The notes beneath the pieces are model-generated. The model searched no databases. It was not told the DNA's origin and was given only the letters and a program-made list of their open reading frames with translations. A program made the translations under genes and the position numbers. From Gemmatimonadota bacterium (GTDB lineage Bacteria; Latescibacterota; UBA2968; UBA8231): a stretch of 22,667 nucleotides of DNA. The stretch covers positions 2,997-25,663 of the forward strand of contig JAPOZF010000359.1 of NCBI GenBank assembly GCA_026706165.1, read 5' to 3'. Below, in pieces: positions 16,013 through 22,667 of this stretch; the first letter of the stretch is position 1; every line of letters begins with the position of its first letter.

Positions 16013-16027
16013 ACTGGTGTACCGTTT

Positions 16028-17866
<1,839 letters not shown>

Positions 17867-17916
17867 CGGGCGATTTTCAGCCTGTACCTTTGATAAATTG
17901 AAGACGGACTGCGCGG

Positions 17917-18756
17917 CTACTTGGCTACCGCTTCCTCTCCCAGATGCTCGCCGATCCATTCCCGCAGCGGCACGTCCTCCTCCTTCGGGGAGGTGAACCC
18001 CATCCCCCCGGTCGGCCCGGCGCCGAGCAGCTGCCGCCTGACGGGATCGCAGCGCTCCATGTAGTGGCCCACGGTCATGTCGTCGCGCGGCTTGAGCCAG
18101 CGGTAGCTGTACCCGTAGAAAAGCACCTTGCGGGTGATGTTCGAGCGGTTGCGGCCGGCCGCGTGCCACAACCGGCGGTCGAAGAAGACGGCGTCCCCCG
18201 GCCTGGCGCGGATCTCCGTCGCCCCCGGGGGATCGGAGCCGTCCCCGGGCAGCTCGAGCTCGTTGCGCAGGTGGCTCCCGGGCACCACGGTGAAGTTGCC
18301 GCGGTGCGGCTGCGAGGTGTCGGTGAGGAAGTAGGCGACCTTGAGCGACACCCGGGGGCGCGGATTCCCCTCGAGCTCGATGTTGAGCCTGCCGGTGTCC
18401 TGGTGCCAGCCGAGCCGCCTGTCGAGCCGGCGGTTCTCCTCCGAAAGCGGCGGCGTCACCACGATGTGGGAGTGATAGAGCTGGATGTGCCAGCCGAGGA
18501 TCCCCCACACCTTCGGAAAGGTCAGCGGCCAGTCGAGAAGCTCGAGGAAGGCGTCGTCCCTGCCGATGAAATCGAGCAGCAGGTACGACTCGCGAGGGTC
18601 CGGGGGCAGCTCGATGCGGTCGGTCGCCGCCTCCAGCCGGGATACGAGGTCGGCGGGAACCACGCCGGGAACCTGGAAGTAGCCGTCCCTTTCGAAGGCG
18701 AGCCGCTCTTCTTCGGTCAGGCAGTGCTCGAGACAGGAAGGGTCCATTTCATTCAC
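17917..18756 (-). CDS. Phytanoyl-CoA dioxygenase (PhyH) family oxygenase
   Basis: 279 residues from the ATG at 18756, preceded by CAGGTGA (a second ATG lies three codons in). Iron ligands H118 and D120 in GWHQDTG, distal H198 in [10 protein letters not shown], and likely 2-oxoglutarate Arg R209 ([11 protein letters not shown]). [20 protein letters not shown] opens the fold as is usual in the family. The [17 protein letters not shown] C-terminal half resembles PhyH proteins from natural-product and ectoine-type settings, but substrate assignment is not possible. It is followed 50 bp later by recQ on the same strand and is divergent from the CocE-like hydrolase gene. It is the third PhyH gene in the window, with little sequence in common with the others beyond the catalytic motifs. 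Confidence 0.92.
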   Translation of the reverse strand: MNEMDPSCLEHCLTEEERLAFERDGYFQVPGVVPADLVSRLEAATDRIELPPDPRESYLLLDFIGRDDAFLELLDWPLTFPKVWGILGWHIQLYHSHIVVTPPLSEENRRLDRRLGWHQDTGRLNIELEGNPRPRVSLKVAYFLTDTSQPHRGNFTVVPGSHLRNELELPGDGSDPPGATEIRARPGDAVFFDRRLWHAAGRNRSNITRKVLFYGYSYRWLKPRDDMTVGHYMERCDPVRRQLLGAGPTGGMGFTSPKEEDVPLREWIGEHLGEEAVAK

Positions 18757-18905
18757 CTGTTTGCAGTGGGGCCGCCCCGGCGCAAGCCCGTCCCGGATCG
18801 GTGGCCGTCAGGATTCCATGCCGGGCAGGAAGCGAGCCTCCAGGGCAGGGAATGCGGCGGCCGCATGACGCGGGAGCTGTGCCGGGAAACAGCGGTTTCA
18901 CCTGA

Positions 18906-18934
18906 TTGACATCCGCAAAAAAGATCGCTAAGGT
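18906..18934 (+). promoter_or_regulatory. Sigma-70-type promoter of the hydrolase-dehydrogenase operon
   Basis: Consensus TTGACA (18906-18911), 17 bp, then TAAGGT (18929-18934); start point near 18941, leaving about 32 bases of leader. Upstream lie a GAAAC/GTTTC inverted repeat (18886-18899) and TGCGG/CCGCA (18853-18865), which could be operators. GGGAG lies eight bases before the TTG start of the first gene. Confidence 0.65.
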
Positions 18935-18972
18935 CGCCCGCCGCTGCTACCGACCAACCGGGAGACAGATCC

Positions 18973-20646
18973 TTGGCTGAAACCTACGACGTCGACCTGC
19001 AACTCGATCTCAAGGTGCCGATGCGCGACGGCGTCGGGCTGTCGGCCGACATCTACCGGCCGCGCGCTCCCGGGCGCTTTCCCACGGTGCTGATCCGCAC
19101 CCCGTACGACAACAACAGCCTCATCGCCAAGGCCCGCAGCCTCGCCAACCGGGGCTACGTCTGCGTCGCCCAGGACTGCCGCGGCCGCTGGGACTCCGAC
19201 GGCGGCTACTACCCCTTTCACCCCGACGGCGAAGACGGGTACGACACCCAGGAATGGATCGGCAGGCAGGAGTGGAGCAACGGAAAGATCGGCATGTCCG
19301 GGGCTTCCTACCTCGGCCTGGTCCAGTGGCAGAGCGCCGTGCACGCCAGCGAGCACCTGACCTGCATGGCCCCGCGCGTCATCTGCGCCGACTTCTACCA
19401 GGGCCTCGTCCACCCCGGAGGGGCCCTTCAGCTCGGGGTCTGCATGACCTGGGGCATGCGTACCAACGGCCGCACCGCCCAGGACATCGACTACCACAAC
19501 TGGACCGAGGCTTTCCGCGGCCTGCCGATCGCCGGCATCGACGAGCTGGCCGGCCGCCGCATGCAGTTCTGGAAGGACTGGGTCGACCATCCCTGCTACG
19601 ACGACTACTGGAAGGCGGTCGACGTCGAGAAGCGATTCGCCGACATCCGCGCCCCCGCCTTCAACATGGGGGGCTGGTACGACCTTTACGCGCGCGACAC
19701 CTTCGTCTGCTTCAACGGCCTGCGCCGGCAGGGGGCCACTCCCGAGGCGAGGCGGAGCAAGCTGATCGTCGGCCCCTGGCCGCACTCGCTGAGCACCTCG
19801 ACGAGGACCGGGGACATCGAATTCGGGGCCGACTCGATGGTCGACCTCGAGGGCCTGGAGCTGCGCTGGTTCGACTACTGGCTGAAGGGGATCGACAACG
19901 GCGTCGCCGGCGAACCGCCCCTGCGGCTGTTCATCATGGGCAGCAACCAGTGGCGGGACGAGCACGAGTGGCCGCTGGCGCGCACCGACTGGCAGAAGTG
20001 GCACCTCCATTCGCGGGGCAGCGCCAACACCCTGCTCGGGGACGGGTCGCTTTCCCCGCAGGCCCCAAGCGACGAGCCTCCCGACCGGTACGTCTACGAT
20101 CCCGAGCACCCCGTGCAGACCAACGGGGGCAACAACTGCTGCTCCCCCCACATCGTCCCCTGGGGCCCTTACGATCAGCGCCCGGTCGAGATGCGGGGAG
20201 ACGTGCTCTGCTACACGAGCGCGCCTCTGCGGGAGGCGATGGAAGTGACCGGGCCGATAAAAGTGGTGCTGTTCGCCGCCACCGACGGCCGCGACACCGA
20301 CTGGACCGCCAAGCTCGTCGACGTCTCCCCGAACGGGTACGCCATGAACCTGTGCGACGGCATCATCCGCGCCCGCTTCCACGAGGGGTTCGAGAGCGAG
20401 TCCCTGCTCGAGCCGGAGCGGATCTACCGCTACGAGATCGACCTCTCGGCGACAGGCAACCTCTTCCGCGCCGGGCACCGGATCAGGCTGGAGATCTCGT
20501 CGTCGAACTTTCCGCGCTTCGACCGCAACCCGAACACCGGCAGCGAGCTGGGCAAGGACACCGAGATGCGCAGGGCGAGGCAGACCGTCCACCACGACGC
20601 TGCCAACCCGTCGCACCTGCTGCTGCCGGTGATCCCGGCGGGCTGA
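18973..20646 (+). CDS. CocE/NonD-type alpha/beta serine hydrolase (X-Pro dipeptidyl-peptidase S15-like)
   Basis: 557 residues; starts at TTG 18973 with GGGAG eight bases upstream. The catalytic triad of the CocE family is visible: nucleophile S112 in GASYLG, D237 in GGWYDLYARD and H271 in VGPWPHS. The opening KVPMRDGVGLSADIYRP and RGYVCVAQDCRGRWDSDG are typical of this family. The C-terminal jelly-roll region includes YTSAPLREAMEVTGPIKVVL and IRLEISSSNFPRFDRN. No signal peptide, so probably cytoplasmic. Characterised members cleave esters (cocaine esterase), beta-lactam side-chain esters or amides, or X-Pro peptides. The substrate here is unknown. It is first in a plus-strand operon with the zinc dehydrogenase 45 bp downstream. 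Confidence 0.94.
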   Translation: MAETYDVDLQLDLKVPMRDGVGLSADIYRPRAPGRFPTVLIRTPYDNNSLIAKARSLANRGYVCVAQDCRGRWDSDGGYYPFHPDGEDGYDTQEWIGRQEWSNGKIGMSGASYLGLVQWQSAVHASEHLTCMAPRVICADFYQGLVHPGGALQLGVCMTWGMRTNGRTAQDIDYHNWTEAFRGLPIAGIDELAGRRMQFWKDWVDHPCYDDYWKAVDVEKRFADIRAPAFNMGGWYDLYARDTFVCFNGLRRQGATPEARRSKLIVGPWPHSLSTSTRTGDIEFGADSMVDLEGLELRWFDYWLKGIDNGVAGEPPLRLFIMGSNQWRDEHEWPLARTDWQKWHLHSRGSANTLLGDGSLSPQAPSDEPPDRYVYDPEHPVQTNGGNNCCSPHIVPWGPYDQRPVEMRGDVLCYTSAPLREAMEVTGPIKVVLFAATDGRDTDWTAKLVDVSPNGYAMNLCDGIIRARFHEGFESESLLEPERIYRYEIDLSATGNLFRAGHRIRLEISSSNFPRFDRNPNTGSELGKDTEMRRARQTVHHDAANPSHLLLPVIPAG

Positions 20647-20691
20647 GCGGCACCGAACACAGCCGGCCCCGATGGCGAAGGCTCTCATCCA

Positions 20692-21861
20692 ATGGCTGCG
20701 ACCGAGGTAGAAGTCGCCACCTTCGACGGCCCCGGAGCGCCGGCGCGGATCCAGTCCGTTGAGCGGCCGCCGGTTCCGGAGCGGGCCGCCCTGATCGAGG
20801 TGGGGGCCTGCGGCGTCTGCGGCACCGACCTGCACATCCTGAAAGGTCACTGGCCGAAGCCCCTGCCCTGGCCCTTCACCCTCGGGCACGAGGTCGCCGG
20901 CCTGATCGCCGAGAAGGGCCCCGGCCTCGAGGCCGACTACATGGGCAAGCCGCTCGAGGTGGGCGCGAAGGTCATGATCCCGCCGCTGATGCCCTGCGGC
21001 GAGTGCCACTACTGCCGCCATTTCCCCGCCCATGCCAACAAGTGCCTCAACCCGACCTACTACGGCCGCTACATCCCGTTCGCCAGGCCGCCGCACCTGT
21101 GGGGCGGCTGGGCGGAAATGGTCTACGTCGACCTCGACATGTTCCCGGCGACCAAGATCTACCGCCTGCCCGACGACATGACCTGCATGCAGGGCTCCCT
21201 GTCCGAGCCGCTCGCCTGCTGCATCCGCGCCCTCGGGCGGGCGCGCTCGGTGGGCGGCTTCGGCTACGGCGACGCGGTGGTCGTTCAGGGGGCCGGACCG
21301 ATCGCCGTGTTGATGGTGGCGGCGGCGCGCGAGATGGGGGCCGGACCGATCGTCGTCATCGGCGCCCCGGAAGAGCCGCGGCTCGCCCTCTGCCGGGAGT
21401 TCTCCGCGGCGGCGACCGTCTGCCTCGACGACCATCCCACATCCGAGGCCCGCGTCGGCGCGGTACGCGAGAAGCTCGCCGGCCTCGGGGCCCGGTTCGG
21501 CGCCGACCTCGCGATCGACTGCGCCGGCCATCCCTCGGCCGGCCCCGAGGGCCTCGAGATGCTCCGCGACGGCGGCACCTACGTCGAAATGGGGCAGTTC
21601 ACCGACGCCGGGGCGGTCGCCACCAACTGGCACCGCATCTGCGCCAAAGACGTGACCATCGTCGCTTCCTGGGGAATAACCGCGGGCGACCTGCCTCTCG
21701 GGGTCGACATGCTGCACCGGGCGCGGGAGCGGTTCCCCTGGCGGCGCATGCAGACGGTCTTTCCCTTCACCCGGGAGGGGGTGCAGGAGGCGACCAGGAA
21801 GGCCATGGCCATGGAGTGCGTCAAGGCGACCATCCTGCCGAATCCGTCGCTCGCCGAGTAG
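20692..21861 (+). CDS. Zinc-dependent medium-chain alcohol dehydrogenase
   Basis: 389 residues. MDR-superfamily oxidoreductase with both zinc sites: catalytic C43 in GVCGTDLH, H66-E67 in LGHEVAG and E172 in SEPLACC; structural C102, C105, C108 and C118. The Rossmann fold carries QGAGPIAVLM (199-208). The usual acidic residue after the second strand is replaced by GAP (224-226), so NAD versus NADP preference is unclear. It resembles threonine/sorbitol-dehydrogenase-like enzymes that oxidise secondary alcohols. The 45-bp gap after the CocE-like gene indicates an operon in which an alcohol released by hydrolysis might be oxidised (inference). The ribosome site is weak. Confidence 0.94.
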   Translation: MAATEVEVATFDGPGAPARIQSVERPPVPERAALIEVGACGVCGTDLHILKGHWPKPLPWPFTLGHEVAGLIAEKGPGLEADYMGKPLEVGAKVMIPPLMPCGECHYCRHFPAHANKCLNPTYYGRYIPFARPPHLWGGWAEMVYVDLDMFPATKIYRLPDDMTCMQGSLSEPLACCIRALGRARSVGGFGYGDAVVVQGAGPIAVLMVAAAREMGAGPIVVIGAPEEPRLALCREFSAAATVCLDDHPTSEARVGAVREKLAGLGARFGADLAIDCAGHPSAGPEGLEMLRDGGTYVEMGQFTDAGAVATNWHRICAKDVTIVASWGITAGDLPLGVDMLHRARERFPWRRMQTVFPFTREGVQEATRKAMAMECVKATILPNPSLAE

Positions 21862-22514
21862 GGTCCCGTTCCATCCCTTTGCCGTCTCCCGCCGAATCCG
21901 CGAATCGATACCGGACCGGGACAACAGGTGCCGGCCCGGTACCGCTGCAATCGTAACCGAAGCTTCGCCGGATCGCCACGCCCCGGCCGCCGGGCCGCCC
22001 CCGGGAACCCGGAGGTTTGTCCCACCGTCAATTTTTTTGGCGCCTTCCTCCCGGGCTGCCAGCAACTCTCCCACTGCGAAGCGAAACCATGCCGGCAAAG
22101 CGCTCCAACGTCCGCCGCCTGCGCCAGAAGCTCCTGGCGCGACGGCGCCTGCTCTACCGACTGGCCTGCAAGAACCGCGACGACAAGACCGGATCCCTTT
22201 CCACGGGCCGGATTCTCGTCGCCGCGGCGTAGTCGGGTCCAACCGAAAACCTGCCGGACGCCGGTCCGACCTGGATCGCGGGCCGCGCAGCCGCGGATCC
22301 CCGGCTTACCGCCCGACCGCGATTCGCAGTGCCCCGACGGCGCCGGGAACTCCCGGTACTTTCGCCTGACCCCGCGCTGATTCGCCCGCGGCCCGGCGGG
22401 AAGAAACAAGGTGGGGTGATTCGTCAGCTCATCCGATGGCGGGCAGGCAGCGCGGGGACGGCCTCGAGCGCCGGCCTATCGTTAGCAGCTTCACGCTCAA
22501 CGAAAGGGTCCCTC
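21862..22514 (+). other. Mostly non-coding gap before the amidohydrolase
   Basis: 653 bases. No good terminator for the upstream operon: ACCGGACCGG and CCGGCCCGGT near 21919-21949 can pair with one mismatch but have no T-run, and the T7 run near 22030 is not next to a strong stem. One short, basic open frame (22089-22232) is annotated separately with low confidence. No RNA gene is recognised. No convincing -35/-10 pair is seen before 22515. Confidence 0.5.
22089..22232 (+). CDS. Possible small basic protein
   Basis: 47 codons encoding a very basic peptide (14 Lys/Arg): MPAKRSNVRRLRQKLL at the start, a likely amphipathic helix, ending GRILVAAA. About 87 percent of its codons end in G or C, like the neighbouring real genes. 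No Shine-Dalgarno sequence precedes the ATG and I know no homologue. In-frame extension to a TTG at 22017 is possible, but its GGAGG is only one base away. It could equally be a chance frame in GC-rich DNA. Confidence 0.25.
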   Translation: MPAKRSNVRRLRQKLLARRRLLYRLACKNRDDKTGSLSTGRILVAAA

Positions 22515-22667
22515 ATGCCATTCGACCTGCTGCTCACCGGCGGCCACGTCATCGATCCCGCCAACTCCATCGACACCCTTGCCGACGTCGCCGTCAGCGA
22601 CGGCAGGATCGCAGCCGTAGAGGCCGGAATTCCCTCCTCGCAGGCCGGCAGAACGATCGACGTCTCC
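22515..22667 (+). CDS. Amidohydrolase/deacetylase-type metallohydrolase, N-terminus only
   Basis: 51 codons from the ATG at 22515 to the right edge, with AAAGGG about eight bases upstream. The sequence FDLLLTGGHVIDPANSID, then DVAVSDGRIAAVE, is the N-terminal beta-sandwich of the amidohydrolase superfamily, with the spacing seen in dihydroorotase-like and deacetylase-type members. The metal-binding HxH motif would lie beyond the edge, so the metal site and substrate class cannot be checked. The same orientation as the hydrolase-dehydrogenase pair suggests a related catabolic role. Confidence 0.85.
   Translation, partial: MPFDLLLTGGHVIDPANSIDTLADVAVSDGRIAAVEAGIPSSQAGRTIDVS

Noticed and set aside
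17867..18508. 214-codon N-terminal extension of recQ
   Set aside because: It overlaps the PhyH gene in another frame and is Arg/Ala/Pro-rich; RecQ proteins normally begin where the ATG at 17866 does.
18886..18899. LacI-family operator
   Set aside because: The half-sites GAAAC/GTTTC look right, but the four-base centre does not match the usual compact LacI-family spacing, so I list it only as an unassigned palindrome.
18928..22242. 1104-codon minus-strand open frame
   Set aside because: It lies opposite the CocE-like hydrolase and zinc dehydrogenase genes, whose catalytic motifs are intact; its translation is low-complexity Gly/Ala/Val/Arg.

Overview
The window looks like chromosomal DNA from an uncultured, GC-rich, probably diderm bacterium. 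Pointers to this are Sec and lipoprotein signal peptides, large beta-rich surface proteins, a FlgD-type Ig C-terminal domain, TPR proteins, three phytanoyl-CoA dioxygenase (PhyH) family genes, an MlrC-type peptidase and Shine-Dalgarno-led starts. That mix is familiar from FCB-group and candidate-phylum genomes (Latescibacterota, Gemmatimonadota and Poribacteria-like lineages). No rRNA or other phylogenetic marker is present, so this is inference only. I see no tRNA, CRISPR array, insertion sequence or phage gene.

Left third (1-9.5 kb), all on the minus strand: an envelope region. A CBM9-like secreted protein (9437-8505) is followed by a strong terminator, then by a TPR lipoprotein (8445-6946) and a second, weaker terminator. 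Next comes a tightly coupled three-gene unit. It holds a secreted protein with a discoidin-like domain and a FlgD-type Ig C-terminus (6827-4596), then two tandem paralogous large surface/outer-membrane proteins (4609-1769 and 1766 to beyond the left edge). The two paralogues share acidic, calcium-loop-like motifs. A 31-bp exact inverted repeat links the start of the FlgD-type gene with the 5' leader of the CBM9-like gene.

Centre (9.4-14.8 kb): a 634-bp non-coding stretch separates the envelope genes from a plus-strand housekeeping cluster: adk (TTG start), a small TPR protein overlapping it by 4 bp, and a tRNA-dihydrouridine synthase. A plausible sigma-70-type promoter then precedes a PhyH dioxygenase and an MlrC-like M81 metallopeptidase. 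A bidirectional terminator ends this block.

Right part (14.9-22.7 kb): a minus-strand group of two more divergent PhyH dioxygenases flanks a complete recQ helicase. Divergent from it, a good promoter drives a plus-strand catabolic set: a CocE/NonD serine hydrolase, a zinc alcohol dehydrogenase and, after a 653-bp gap, the start of an amidohydrolase/deacetylase-type metallohydrolase. Together with the MlrC and PhyH genes this suggests oxidation and hydrolysis of peptide- or ester-containing natural products or xenobiotics, but no substrate can be read from the sequence. GC content and GC-ending codon use rise visibly from the left third to the right part.
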